NCBI RefSeq assembly: GCF_030936135.1
Contig: NC_082599.1
Location: 6,062,847 to 6,126,846 of the forward strand
Reading direction: 5' to 3'
Source of the DNA: Gavia stellata
Taxonomy: Eukaryota; Chordata; Aves; Gaviiformes; Gaviidae
Length of the DNA stretch: 64,000 nucleotides
Part shown: in pieces, positions 1-11,064 of the stretch
Position numbering within the stretch: position 1 is the first letter of the stretch
How the letters are laid out: each line of letters opens with the position of its first letter
Position numbers and translations under genes: made by a program
The notes under the pieces: generated by a model
Seen by the model: only the letters and a program-made list of their open reading frames with translations
Databases searched by the model: none
Told to the model about the DNA's origin: nothing

Positions 1-16
1 GTCCCCTTCTGCAAAA

Positions 17-135
17 AAGTAAACCGATGCACAGAGAGATGAGGCGGCTTGCCATAGACCAGCCAGAAGGTCTACAGTCAGACCCAGGGGTCGGTAGCCT
101 ATGTCTGAGCCAGGCAGTAGGACACAGCTCCCTGA
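17..135 (+). repeat. MIR-like SINE relic
   Basis: The run AAACCGATGCACAGAGAGAT followed by GAGGCGGCTTGCC resembles the MIR core (AAACTGAGGCACAGAGAGGT, then AAGTAACTTGCCC), with substitutions throughout. Limits are approximate. Confidence 0.4.
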
Positions 136-1557
136 GAAACCATCCAGTCACTCTGTAGGCTCCTCACCTTCTCCCACACCTGGAGGAAACTCCCCGCTTG
201 CTCGCCTGATTCCCAGACTGAGGCCAACCTGTGAAGTGAGTTGAGGCATAGCACTGAGCAATGGCTGGTCCACCAACTTCCCCTCCTTGTAAGGCTTATG
301 GAGGCACAACACCTCTGCTGCCTTCTCACATAGAGGAAATGGGTACAGGCAAGTGTTCAGACCTTTCTTGGTGTATACATCCTACCCAGTCTCCACACAC
401 CTACACAAGGTCCTGGGTTGGGTGGTGTATATCACCCTGGACTCAATTCAGTTTTCAGACAAGAGTATGAATGCTGCTTGCCTCAGGGCTGTTAATCCAC
501 CCACATTGTAAAGAAGATGTAGACTAAATCCCTCCAGTGTTTTAGAATGCTCTCAATATGTGATTCAGTTGGTTCATTGAGAGGTGATTTGTAGGTACTT
601 TGAAAGGAAACAAGCACTCAACAAAAGAAACTCAACCAGACCAAAGTATTTTTAGAGGTAATATTTACCTTCAGAACGCAGCAATAGAAGTTAAAAAAAA
701 AAAAAAAAGCCACAAAATATCTAAAATTTTGAGTTGAGAATGTACAAAACAAAGTCATAATAAAAAGAAAATTGCTTTACAAAGTCTCAAAATGAATGTA
801 TGAAAGCATGGAAAATCTAAAATAAGGGTTTTTTATATATTGGATAATAAATTACAATTCTAAAAATAAAGAAAGGAAAGCAGTAACCATTCTGACTCAA
901 GTAGAGAAACTTTCATAGCATCTTTCTGTGGGGGAACAGCACTGACAATAGCTGTAGGTCTTGGCTTGACAATTTTCAGTAGCATCAAGTACTTTCCAGG
1001 AACTGAAAAATAAACTGATAAATACCTCCCCCAATCCCAATAATGACAGCAATTTGAGATTTTTTTTTTTTCCTTTTCTTTTGCTAATGACTAAGAGAAA
1101 ACCTATCCAACCCACCCATCAATATGAGCATGTGTATATATGTGTGTTTAGGATACCCTTCTTGGAAAAGCTGTATTGAAAGTAGAAAAAGAAGATAGCA
1201 TAAAGGTGTTTCTTTGCCAATGAGCAGATTGGTTGGTTCTTTAATTGATCCTACCTATCCTTTCTTCTGCAGAGAAGCCCAGTGCAACACCCCCCTACCC
1301 CAAACACTCTAGGGGGAAGAAGCTACCCTAAGGGGCCTACGGATGGATTTTTCCCTTGTGCTTCTAACAGTGTCAGGGCTCTGTGTTGTGGTGCAGCACC
1401 AAGTCTGTCGGGTTGGCCAGGTGAGGGCTGTTCTCCTCCAGTGGCAAGGCAGACTGCATTTGTCCTGTCTGTATTCAAACACCAAAACGATGACCCTGAG
1501 AAGTCCTTAGGGTGTAGATGAATCCCTGTGTGTAATGTGGATAAACCAGGAGATTTT
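136..1557. other. XIRP1 3' flank, no gene seen
   Basis: AT-rich between about 530 and 900, with a 16-base A run near 693-708. Only short chance frames on either strand. I looked here for a LIM-domain exon, since XIRP2 has LIM exons after its repeat exon, and saw none. Confidence 0.6.
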
Positions 1558-1563
1558 TTTATT
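1558..1563 (-). terminator. Candidate XIRP1 poly(A) signal
   Basis: AATAAA on the minus strand 53 bp after the XIRP1 stop codon. If used, the 3' UTR would be only about 70-90 nt. A weaker ATTAAA at 1239-1244 could serve a longer 3' UTR. Confidence 0.4.
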
Positions 1564-1615
1564 GTGGACTTTCTTTTTTTGTCTTATGCAGTTCTCTCTT
1601 GCTCTCCAGAATCTC

Positions 1616-4600
1616 CTATTTCTTTGGCTTGGAGTTGCCAAAGGTGACAAAGACCACACCTGGCTCCTGAAAACTGCCATTGGTGTGGAAGTCTTCGCCT
1701 GGGTTCTTCAAGTACCTCCGAAACACCGGTGAGGCAGATACCTCATATTGGGGATGAGAGACCACATCGCACGTAGAAGATGTTTGTGTCTCAGACTGCT
1801 TGGTGACTGTGGTGGACGAAGTTATGATTTTGTTTCCAAACTGATCCATTTCCTCATACTGCTCCATGACAGTCCGGGTGGCTCCATAGAGCTTGGACCC
1901 ATCGGGCCCTGTCTGCAGCTCCAAGATGCTTTTCTGCCTCCGCGGATTTTGCGGGCTGGGGACATTCAGGGAGCAGTAGTCTGAAAAGCCTCCTTTCATC
2001 CCACAGTGGCAGCTGCCTTTGGATGTGTCTAGAGGGCACCTCTCTTTCTCACTGATCGGATGGTTGGCATTGCCAATGGTGTGCTGTTTCATTGAGCTCA
2101 ACCCAACTTTTGTTTGGACGGGCTCTGGTCTCTTCTCAAAGGGGGTCCTGTCATGCCCAGTAGACCCTGCTGATGGATGGGTAACGGAGCTAAAGCTGTC
2201 CTGAGCAAAAGCATCCCTCTTTCCTGGAGTGTCAACACAGTCTGGTGAAGGGACATCCCAGGGGGAATGTGCTGTCCTGGGTGATTCTGCTGGTTTCCTG
2301 GCAGCAGACTCAATGGAGATGTAGGAAGGTGAGGAGGGAGAGCTGACGCGAGATTGAATGAGGCGGGGTACCTCTAGCTCTGCCTTGGTTACCTCGGTCT
2401 TTTCTGCCACCTTTGCACCTTCCATGGATGCTGCTTCTCCTGTCTCCAATGTGATTCCCTCCTGCTTGGCTTTGCTTGAGACAATACTGATTTTACGGAT
2501 ATTGCTGCTGCTCACAGAGCTTTGGGTGTTCCCCAGAGACTCCTTGAACAGCCCTGAGAGCCCAGCGATGTCTGACTCAGACTTGAGACTAGAGACAGAA
2601 TAAAGAGCTTTCTTGATGGCCTCCTCGATGTCCAGGAGCCGGGCGAGTGTCTGCTCCTTCAGGTGGATAATCTCAGCGCTTGCTCGTTCCAGGTCCCCGA
2701 AAACCAGCTCCACTGAGGAGACACTGTCAGTGTCCTCCTTTGCCAGCGTCTCAGTCCTGTCCTGTTGCTTGGCCTGGTGGGCCTTCTGACGAACAACCCA
2801 GTCAGGGACCTTCTCAAAGAAGCTCTTCAGAGCTTTCACGTCCACTTTGCTTGTCTCCTCCTCAAATTCCTTCACACGAGTCAAGATCTCTTGCAGTTCC
2901 TCCTGTCTCCTGAGGTTCTCAAAGATCTCCATAGCCTCCTTGACATTGCCTTTCATGATCTCCTCTTTGTGTACTGACAGCCTCTTCCGACGCTCTTCTT
3001 CTGTTTCTCTGTTGGCTTTTTCTCTCATAACAACTGCTGGCTTCTCCTGGGCAGGTGTCTCTGCCTCCCCATCAGGACATTTCAATTGCCCACTATTCCC
3101 CTGCTGTTGCTCCTCAAAGGAGTTCATTGACTGCTGATGGAAGGACATTGAATGACACATTTGCCTCCTCTCATTCACCTGCTGCATGACTTTCTGACTA
3201 TCCCACGATCCATAAGAATTAGACACACTTTCCCTTTCCACCTTGGATGAGGCATTTTGTGCAATGTTATCTCCTTTCTTTGGAGGAGTGCTGTGGCCCA
3301 CAGGAGAGGTTCTTGGCTCAGTCTGTCCTGGCACATTAAGTGTCTGTGCTCTATTAGGACAGGCTGGATGTGATACTGAAAAGCATCCGTTCTCGTCCTG
3401 GCACAGCTCTATATGCTTCTGAACCACCTCACCTGGGCATCTCCTTGGAGCTGCTGCTTTCTTGCTCATCATTCCCTGCTCGACTTCAAAACTAACCACT
3501 CCATTTTTTGTTGGCTTTGAAGTCTTAGCACTGTCTGATTCCACCTTTCCTTGTCCTCCTTTGCTGGCCTTGTACCTTTCCTCTGCCATTTGAAGAGGGG
3601 TTTTGGCAGTGTTTTTTGGCAGCTTTCGCTCAGGACTCATACCCTGAACTGTGACAGGCTTGTTTGCCGATGTCTCCGAAGTGCAGCATTTTGCCTGAAC
3701 CTCCCCATGGCCTGGTTGTTCACATACTTCCACGCAGCTTAATCCCACCTCTGTGGGGGGAGGCTTTGGCTTGCTGATCTCACTCAGGCCTGGAGGTTTT
3801 GGAGGCAGGGGTGGAGGGCTGGGTTTGGTTGATCTGTTTGTGCTGTTATTTGCAGAGGCATAATGTGCCTCGTGTACGAGGTGCTCAGGTTTTGGAGGGG
3901 GCACAGGTTTTTTCCTGGGTGGTGCAGTGATTTCTGGTTTTGGAGGAGTCCTGGGCTTCTCTGCAGGACTGTGATCACTGGGTTTGCAGGACAGAGAAGG
4001 GAGGGCAAGAAGAGGGGTCTGGAGTGGTGCAGAACATCCTGGGGCTTCATCTTTGCTGGTTGGTAGTGGAAGGGCACCTTCTCTTGTTGCTTTAGTTGAA
4101 GGTGGGCAATGCTCTGTTTTCATCACAGCAACTGAGGGAGGAGGAGGAAAGTCATTATCAGCCTGCGACCCTGAAGCCACTACAGCAGTCTGGTTACTAA
4201 TGACTTGAGTCTCATTTTTCTTTTTACACACAGAATAGGACTGCCCTGCATTTCTGTATATCATAGCAGCTTTAAAATCCCCTCTGGAGACATTAACGTT
4301 AGACTTTTCCAGCGACTGAAGTGTGGCTTTTAAATTACCTCGGACAACATCCTCCTTTTCTACCAGGCGCTGTTCTGTGGCGGCACTTTGCAGTGCTCTG
4401 ATAGCTGTCTGTACATCCCCTCTGATAATAACATCTCTTTCTTCTTGCACTGATTGCTCTTTGTAATCAGACTCAACAAAAGGGTTTATATAGGTTTTCA
4501 CGGGTGTGGCAGTATAAAGGCCATCCTTAATGCTAAAATCTCTACTAGGCACAACTTGGCTTTCCTGGCTCAATAGTTGTCCTCCCTGTACTTCTTCTGA

Positions 4601-7600
4601 AGCACTGACCTTTTTGTGTGATGCTATGCTCTTCTGAGACACGCTTATGTGGGTCTTGGATGCCTCCTGGACTCTAGTGGTGGTGGTCCTGATGGCAGCG
4701 TTGGTGCTCTCCTGCGTGGTGGATGCAGAGTCTTGCTGGCGTACAGTTGATTGAAGGGTCACTGTCCCCTGTGTGCTGCCTGCCTGCTTCCTGCAGGCCA
4801 TGTGGACCTCCTCCCTGTTCCTCTGTAGCTTGGTCTGGACATGGTGTTGAATGTTTTTTGCTTCTGCTGTTGCTAGCCTCAGGCTTTGCATCGCAGCCTG
4901 AAGATCACTCCCAAGGGCTTTTTCTTCTGGCTGCATCTGGCTGGCTTCCCCAGTTACCAAACTCTCCTGTTTCCTAGCCACTTCTCCCCTCTGAGCCATC
5001 ACTTGTGTTGGATAGTTGCCTTGCGTCATAGCTTTGGGTTCCTTCAAAGTGGTGGTGGTAGCTTCTTTCTCTGCCTTCTTGCTGACATCTGCAACCCTTT
5101 GGATTAACTTTGTAGTCACTTTAAGCCCTCCTGACAGAATTTCTTCCTTTCCCATCACTGTGGGCAGGGGCTTCCCAAGACATTGCACAGTGGTGCCTGT
5201 CACACTTGCTGCATGCACAGCCTCTCTCTCTAATGCACCCTCTTTGCCCATGCTTTCACATGTGAATACCTTTTTTGCTCCCTCCATAGCCCCTGGCTCA
5301 CCCTCTGCAATGGCTTTCTCTATTTGCTCTTTATTTGGTAAGATATGCATCTTAGCCCCCTGCACAGCCCGTGGTGCACTCTCATCTGCCCCCTGCTCTG
5401 CTTGGGAAGAGATGAGGGACTGTATCTCTGACTCCTGCTGGAGATTCTTCAGATAGTCTAGATCTCCCTTCTCAATGCAGCTCGCAAAAAGCTGGACATT
5501 CCCCTTTTCGTTGTCCTCACGCTTAACAGTTGCTGTTGCTTTCTGCTCCTGAGAAGAAGCCAACAGGTTCCCTATCGTTGACTTCACATCCCCCTTGACA
5601 ACTTTCTGCTGGACAGAATGGAACAGGAGGGAGTAGAGAGTCATCTTCATTGATCCTGACTTTGTCTCTTGTAAGACCATCCCCTTTTTGATGGAAGCAT
5701 CTTGACTGAGGAGACCCTGTAAAGCCTTAGCTACATTTCCACTCAAGTCCTCTTTGCCTTTAACAGCTTCACTCTGGTCCAGTAGCTGCAATGGGCTTAC
5801 TTTGATCTTGCCTTCTCTGTCCTCCTCCACCAGCACACTCTGTGCTTCCACATTGGTTCTGTGCAGGAGCTGCAGCATGATCCTTTGCAAATGGCCTCCC
5901 ACAATTTCCTCTTTCAGGATCTCTGGAGCACCTGGGCTGCTGAGCTGGTACTTCACCATCTTCACACTCTCCATATCATTGGCTTCAATGAGGATCCCAT
6001 CATGCTGAATAGCCTGGCAAGTGCAGAGTGTCTCTAAAGTCTCCTTCATGGTCCTTTCTTTCAGTTCTGTTTCTATACATACTTCAGAAGCACTAAATTT
6101 ATCCAAGGGTGTGCTCTCGAAGAGCCATGTTGTACTTTTCACATCTGCGTGAGGGATCACTTCTTGGGCCCCAGCACTTGCTGTCACCTCTGGGTCCTTA
6201 AGGGTGTCCATTGGCTGGGTTTCGAACAACCAGGTGCAGCGTTTTACATCTCCTTTCTGGCTGTCCTCTCTCTGCACTGTGCTGATAGATGAGCCTCTCT
6301 CTGCATCCCCGTACAGGGAGTCCACAGGCTGGTTTTCAAAAAGCCAAGTGGATGTCCTCACATCACCCCGCTGAACATCACTGACACTGACCATCCTCAC
6401 GTACTTCTTCTGGCCCACTTGCTGTGACTCAAAGAGCTGCTTGTTGGACTGAACATCTCCCTTCTGCACATCATCTACTGTTCTGGGCACAGACATCTTT
6501 CCCCCTGAGAAGGAGTCAAGAGGCTCTGTCTCAAACCTCCACCGGGCAGCCTGGACATCTCCTTTCTTGATGTCCTCTTGGGTGACAGCCCTAATCACAA
6601 ACACCTCTTCTTCCTTCTTGATCTGATCCAGGGGCTTAGTTTCAAACAACCACCGGGCACCTTTCACATCACCTTTCATGATTTCTTCTTTCTGCACTGA
6701 CGTGACCTCATGGTATCCTCCCTCTTTGTCCTGAATAGCATATAAGGGTTGGCTTTCAAAGAGCATTGTGCAGGACTTGACATTAGCTTTGCTCATTGTC
6801 TCTTTCTGGATCTTCTGGAGCTCTGTCTCGTCCACTTTGTCATGGATTTGGTCAAGGGAATAGGTCTCAAATACGAACCTTTTGCCTCCAACATCTCCCC
6901 CCTTGATATCCTTCTCCGGAGGGATTTCCTGGATGCCCTCAGAGCTGTCCTTCAGGGAGTCCATGGGGTAGTTCTCAAAAAGCCAAGTGAACTTGTGCAC
7001 AGATCCGGCTTCAATTGTCCCATCATCCTTCTGGGGTGTTGGTTTGGTGCCTCTATCCAAGGGCTTAGCTTCAAAGAACTCCTTCACTCTGGACACTTCC
7101 CCAGACTGTATCTCCACCCGACTGGAGTACCGCATGGTTTTCTTTCGGTCAGCTTCACCGACAGCACTGCTGCCTAAGGGTTCAGTCTCAAATAGGTGCC
7201 GGACAGTTTTGACATCAACTCCCTGTAATTCCTCCTGACTGTACGCCTTACTGACTTGTAAATACTGCTCCTCCTGGCCTTTCAGGGAGTCCAGGGGCTG
7301 AGTCTCAAACATCCATGTGTATGACTTCACATCAGCTTGGGGCACACTGCCATCTTCCTCCTCCTTCTTTTCAGCCTTCTCGTACAGGCTGTGTATGGGC
7401 TGGGTCTCAAAAAGCCATCTGCAGGTCTTCACATCCCCCCGCTGGGAGATCTCCCGCTTCACCGAGGGATGCTCCTCACCTTGCATGGCTTGGTGATGAA
7501 TGACGTCCATGGGCTGAGTTTCGAAGAGCCACTTGGCTGTTCTGACATCTCCAGCGACCACCTCTTGTTTTGTGATCCCCCGTATTATATCCACTTTCTT

Positions 7601-9307
7601 GGTGCTTTCATCGAACTGGTCCAGGGGCCTGGTTTCAAACATCCATTTGTAGTTCTTGACATCACCACTGATGATTTGCTCTCTGCTTACAGAGGTGACT
7701 TCATGGAAATTGCCAAAGCTATCCTTGATGGCATACAGAGGTGTTGTCTCAAACAAGATTTGGTTGGCTTTGACGTTGCCAGCTGGAATCTTCTCCTCTT
7801 CTTTGGTGACAGGCTCAGCATCAGCCTGCTTAATGCTGTCTAAAGGGAGAGTCTCGAACAGGGTCTTGAAAGACTTCACATCCCCTTTCACTACCTCTTC
7901 CATGCTGGTGGCTGGAATGTCTTCCTCAAATGCTTTGGAGATACTGCCGAGGGGACAGGTCTCAAAGACATGTTTTCTTTGCTTCACATCTCCTTTCTCC
8001 TCTGCTGAAAGCTCTACTTTCTTTAAATGTCCCACCTCAAAATTGTCTTTCAGGGTTTCCATTGGTTGGGTTTCGAATAGCCAGAGTGTAGATTTCACAT
8101 CACCTCCAATGACTTGTTCTTTGGCTACCACACTTTCTGAAGCTTCTCCTTTCAGAGAGTCGAGAGTCTGGGTCTCAAAGAGCATTCGCTGCTTACTGAC
8201 ATCTGCCCCTGTGACAAAATCTGTTGAAGCCTTGAAATCCTGTTCTTCAACTGTGATTTCTCTGATGGCATCCAGAGGCTGAGTTTCAAATATCCACCTT
8301 GCTCCACTGACATCTGGTCTTCCAATTTCTTCCAATGAAATCCCACGGATTATTTGCACTTTGGAAGTGTCCTTGTTGATGGTATCCAGAGGCTGAGTCT
8401 CAAACAGCCAGCGAGCCGTTCTGACTGCATTGCTCTGAATTTCTTCTCGGCAGACGGACTTGATTTCGTGGATGTTCCCAGTTTTGTCTCTGATGGCACA
8501 GAGGGGCTCTGTTTGGAAAAGCCTGACAGTCTTCTTAACATCGCCTTTTAGCTCCTGGATTTCTGACTTGAGTTGTAGGATGCTCTTCTCCTCCACTGAG
8601 CAGCAGCGTCCTATAGCATCCAAGGACTGTGCCTCAAAGAGCTGTCTGGCACCTTTCACATCACCTCCCTGGACAGGGTCCTTGAGAACTGCCTCCTGCA
8701 CTTCGGTTTCATCCGAATACAGTTTGTTTAAAGAGTCTAGTGGCTGGGTTTCAAACAGCCACCGGGCAGTATGCACATCCCCTCTAGCAAGGTCTGCTTC
8801 CTCTACCTTGGCTGATGTTGACAGACTGTCCCCATTGATTGACTGGGTTTCAAACCTCAGGGAAGTGCTTTTCACATCCCCACCAGGAATGATCTCTTCT
8901 TCTGCCAGCTTCTTTGTGGCTTGATGGTCCCCAATGGAGTCGAGTGCCCAGTTCTCAAAAATCCAGCGCATGGACTGAACCTCTCCTGGAAGAACTTTGT
9001 CCAGGTTCACAGATGCCTGTGCATTGGGATCTTCAGTATTAAGCATTTCCGCCAGGTCCTCAGTCACAGCTTCTTCCAAGTTCTTCCTGAGCTCAGGATG
9101 CATGTGTCTGTAGAGCCTCTTTAGCTCGTTCACTTGACGCTGCTGGTAGAACTTGGAGAAAGCTTGCTTTGGAGGAGGCACAGGGAGTGGGTTGAGATCC
9201 TGGCTCCCTGGAGCGATGACCTGGACCGAGCCAGGGGCGGGAGGGGGAGGTAGGTCATCTTCCATTTTCTTGATGGCAACTTTAGATGATTTCTGAGCTT
9301 CTGACAT
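1616..9307 (-). CDS. XIRP1: XIRP1 (Xin / CMYA1) giant coding exon
   Basis: Striated-muscle actin-binding scaffold of intercalated discs and myotendinous junctions; Xin repeats bind and stabilise F-actin. Uninterrupted 2,563-codon frame starting MSEAQKSSK and ending in TAG. A proline-rich N-terminus (DDLPPPPAPG, about residues 17-26; LPVPPPKQAFSKF, about 41-53) is followed by the Xin-family block LKRLYRHMHPELRKNL (about 62-77). About 27 Xin repeats of the form GDVKxxRWLFETQPLDxI run from about residue 108 to 1070, then degenerate ones follow (KGDVKSTIGNLL, RGDVQTAIRAL). SH3/EVH1-type proline clusters lie near 1800-1835, the conserved LKEQTLARLLDIEEAIKKAL near 2220, and ELQTGPDGSKLYGATRTV with EQYEEMDQFGNKI near 2455-2490, all matching human XIRP1. 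The minus strand reads ctgtttccctaaag directly before this ATG, a splice acceptor, so I reject the in-frame ATG 33 nt upstream as intronic. Human XIRP1 has fewer repeats (about 16, from memory). Confidence 0.96.
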   Translation of the reverse strand: MSEAQKSSKVAIKKMEDDLPPPPAPGSVQVIAPGSQDLNPLPVPPPKQAFSKFYQQRQVNELKRLYRHMHPELRKNLEEAVTEDLAEMLNTEDPNAQASVNLDKVLPGEVQSMRWIFENWALDSIGDHQATKKLAEEEIIPGGDVKSTSLRFETQSINGDSLSTSAKVEEADLARGDVHTARWLFETQPLDSLNKLYSDETEVQEAVLKDPVQGGDVKGARQLFEAQSLDAIGRCCSVEEKSILQLKSEIQELKGDVKKTVRLFQTEPLCAIRDKTGNIHEIKSVCREEIQSNAVRTARWLFETQPLDTINKDTSKVQIIRGISLEEIGRPDVSGARWIFETQPLDAIREITVEEQDFKASTDFVTGADVSKQRMLFETQTLDSLKGEASESVVAKEQVIGGDVKSTLWLFETQPMETLKDNFEVGHLKKVELSAEEKGDVKQRKHVFETCPLGSISKAFEEDIPATSMEEVVKGDVKSFKTLFETLPLDSIKQADAEPVTKEEEKIPAGNVKANQILFETTPLYAIKDSFGNFHEVTSVSREQIISGDVKNYKWMFETRPLDQFDESTKKVDIIRGITKQEVVAGDVRTAKWLFETQPMDVIHHQAMQGEEHPSVKREISQRGDVKTCRWLFETQPIHSLYEKAEKKEEEDGSVPQADVKSYTWMFETQPLDSLKGQEEQYLQVSKAYSQEELQGVDVKTVRHLFETEPLGSSAVGEADRKKTMRYSSRVEIQSGEVSRVKEFFEAKPLDRGTKPTPQKDDGTIEAGSVHKFTWLFENYPMDSLKDSSEGIQEIPPEKDIKGGDVGGKRFVFETYSLDQIHDKVDETELQKIQKETMSKANVKSCTMLFESQPLYAIQDKEGGYHEVTSVQKEEIMKGDVKGARWLFETKPLDQIKKEEEVFVIRAVTQEDIKKGDVQAARWRFETEPLDSFSGGKMSVPRTVDDVQKGDVQSNKQLFESQQVGQKKYVRMVSVSDVQRGDVRTSTWLFENQPVDSLYGDAERGSSISTVQREDSQKGDVKRCTWLFETQPMDTLKDPEVTASAGAQEVIPHADVKSTTWLFESTPLDKFSASEVCIETELKERTMKETLETLCTCQAIQHDGILIEANDMESVKMVKYQLSSPGAPEILKEEIVGGHLQRIMLQLLHRTNVEAQSVLVEEDREGKIKVSPLQLLDQSEAVKGKEDLSGNVAKALQGLLSQDASIKKGMVLQETKSGSMKMTLYSLLFHSVQQKVVKGDVKSTIGNLLASSQEQKATATVKREDNEKGNVQLFASCIEKGDLDYLKNLQQESEIQSLISSQAEQGADESAPRAVQGAKMHILPNKEQIEKAIAEGEPGAMEGAKKVFTCESMGKEGALEREAVHAASVTGTTVQCLGKPLPTVMGKEEILSGGLKVTTKLIQRVADVSKKAEKEATTTTLKEPKAMTQGNYPTQVMAQRGEVARKQESLVTGEASQMQPEEKALGSDLQAAMQSLRLATAEAKNIQHHVQTKLQRNREEVHMACRKQAGSTQGTVTLQSTVRQQDSASTTQESTNAAIRTTTTRVQEASKTHISVSQKSIASHKKVSASEEVQGGQLLSQESQVVPSRDFSIKDGLYTATPVKTYINPFVESDYKEQSVQEERDVIIRGDVQTAIRALQSAATEQRLVEKEDVVRGNLKATLQSLEKSNVNVSRGDFKAAMIYRNAGQSYSVCKKKNETQVISNQTAVVASGSQADNDFPPPPSVAVMKTEHCPPSTKATREGALPLPTSKDEAPGCSAPLQTPLLALPSLSCKPSDHSPAEKPRTPPKPEITAPPRKKPVPPPKPEHLVHEAHYASANNSTNRSTKPSPPPLPPKPPGLSEISKPKPPPTEVGLSCVEVCEQPGHGEVQAKCCTSETSANKPVTVQGMSPERKLPKNTAKTPLQMAEERYKASKGGQGKVESDSAKTSKPTKNGVVSFEVEQGMMSKKAAAPRRCPGEVVQKHIELCQDENGCFSVSHPACPNRAQTLNVPGQTEPRTSPVGHSTPPKKGDNIAQNASSKVERESVSNSYGSWDSQKVMQQVNERRQMCHSMSFHQQSMNSFEEQQQGNSGQLKCPDGEAETPAQEKPAVVMREKANRETEEERRKRLSVHKEEIMKGNVKEAMEIFENLRRQEELQEILTRVKEFEEETSKVDVKALKSFFEKVPDWVVRQKAHQAKQQDRTETLAKEDTDSVSSVELVFGDLERASAEIIHLKEQTLARLLDIEEAIKKALYSVSSLKSESDIAGLSGLFKESLGNTQSSVSSSNIRKISIVSSKAKQEGITLETGEAASMEGAKVAEKTEVTKAELEVPRLIQSRVSSPSSPSYISIESAARKPAESPRTAHSPWDVPSPDCVDTPGKRDAFAQDSFSSVTHPSAGSTGHDRTPFEKRPEPVQTKVGLSSMKQHTIGNANHPISEKERCPLDTSKGSCHCGMKGGFSDYCSLNVPSPQNPRRQKSILELQTGPDGSKLYGATRTVMEQYEEMDQFGNKIITSSTTVTKQSETQTSSTCDVVSHPQYEVSASPVFRRYLKNPGEDFHTNGSFQEPGVVFVTFGNSKPKK

Positions 9308-11028
9308 CTTTAGGGAAACAGTTTTAAATGTCAGCATCATCTCTTACCCCCCAACCCCATGGCCGTTAATAGTGAGAATGGCAAAGGAAGAAGCCAGCCA
9401 ACAAGGGAACTCCATGCACCTACTAAGCTTCATACCTTTGGTTCAGTAGCACACAGCACTCCAAAGCATCACACCACTGCACACGCTCCAGGCTTGGTGT
9501 TAGCTCTGGTTCCACAGCAACGCGCTCTAAAGCAAGGTCTCTAATCCAGGCATGTGCGATGGTTAGTCTACAGTCCCCAGGATTCAGTCCAGCTACAGCG
9601 CAACAGAGATGCCCGGACGGGACTGTGTCAGCAAGAGAGAGTGACCACAAGAATGACATGAAGAAGGCTGTCTTAGAGTAGCGAGCTAAAAGTTAACTTC
9701 TCCCTCCTGCTGTCCAGGGCAGTGTGAGGACCTGCAGAGAGTCTAGGAACATAGGATATGGGTGCAGGAGAAAGCCAAGGAGCTATTTGTGAAGGTCTCA
9801 AGAAGAAAATGGGATGAGGGAATCAAACAAAAGTGTCAAACTGAACTGATGAGGACAGCCTATCTTTGGGCAGTGAGCTAGCATGATGGGCTTTTGGTAG
9901 CACCATGGGCTGCTCGCTGCACAGGAGTGAGGGCTTGGGGAAGGATGTTTGTCTGATTAATTGTTTCTTCTGTTGGACTCACAAGTGTACCCCATGTCAT
10001 TATTTGCATAAAAATAGATACACAATTAGAGACTTAAATAAAGCTCTTTTGACTCGCAGACTTGTATAGGCATGAGACTAACGAAGGTTTATAAACTGCT
10101 GGAATTAGCAGGCCAAATTCTGTGCTCTGTTAGGATGAAAAAGCAAGGCTGAGGGACCAGAGATTGGGGTAACACCCGTAACTGGGGGCCAGCAAAAGTT
10201 AGACCTGTTTAGACTCAGTCAGCCCAAGCTCAGCACGAATTCACAGCAGCGTTCTTGGTACAGAAGTGAACAAAGGGTGCAGTTGTGATGGGGTGGGCTG
10301 TGGTGGTTTAGCCTACCTCTGAGCCTCACTTTCTGCATTTTTTCTCCTTAGCTTGGGAAGCCTGGGCACCGAATGCAGAACTGAATACCTGCAACCTGCA
10401 TTAGCTTGGCATTTATCCAAAGGGAAGGTAGCTGAGGCCTATAATCATTATCTAAAAGAGACTGTAATCCTGGTGGCTTTCCTTTCAGTAAACAGATCTG
10501 CTGACCCTTGGCATGCCTGTGGAGTTACGTCTGTAGAGTTATGCCTGGAATATTATTAGTTGTTGCTCAAAGCAATGGCGCGTGGTGTTATTTCACTCTG
10601 TTACATGCAGATTGTTCCAGCTAAAAATAAGTATTGAACATTAGTACCCCCCCGAATACCAAAATCGGCATATTTTGTAGCATGTGTAAAATGCAAATCT
10701 TCCACATGAGCCAACATACTTTGAAAGCACTTTTTAAAATAAGGGTTTTTTTTGGGATCTGTGAAGAACTTCAGAACGTGGAGAAGGGCTACCGAGCAGC
10801 TGATAGCTATATTCAGTATGAAAGCGCTCTTCGCTGCCTTATGTGGGTATTTAAATCACACTCTACCACAGTCCACAAATATTTCATTAGATAACGGTGC
10901 TTATCTTTAACATTTCTTACCTTGCTTTTTTTCTGTCTGTGGGGAGAGTGAATGGAGTTGCCCTTCACAGTACTCTGGAAAAGACACAAGGAGAAATGAC
11001 ATCAAACTGCATAGGAAGACACATTATC

Positions 11029-11064
11029 TGTGTGTGTGTGTGTATACATATATATATATATATG
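11029..11064. repeat. (TG)n(TA)n microsatellite
   Basis: Run of TG dinucleotides passing into TA dinucleotides, in the intron upstream of the giant XIRP1 exon. Confidence 0.9.

Noticed and set aside
1..1557. LIM-domain exon downstream of the XIRP1 repeat exon, as in XIRP2
   Set aside because: No cysteine-rich LIM pattern or YPME-type motif in any minus-strand frame here; such exons could still lie beyond the left edge.
7656..8282. Long plus-strand frames (up to about 208 codons) across XIRP1
   Set aside because: They lie opposite the Xin repeats; recurring codon patterns keep the antisense frame open. No start context, splicing or homology.
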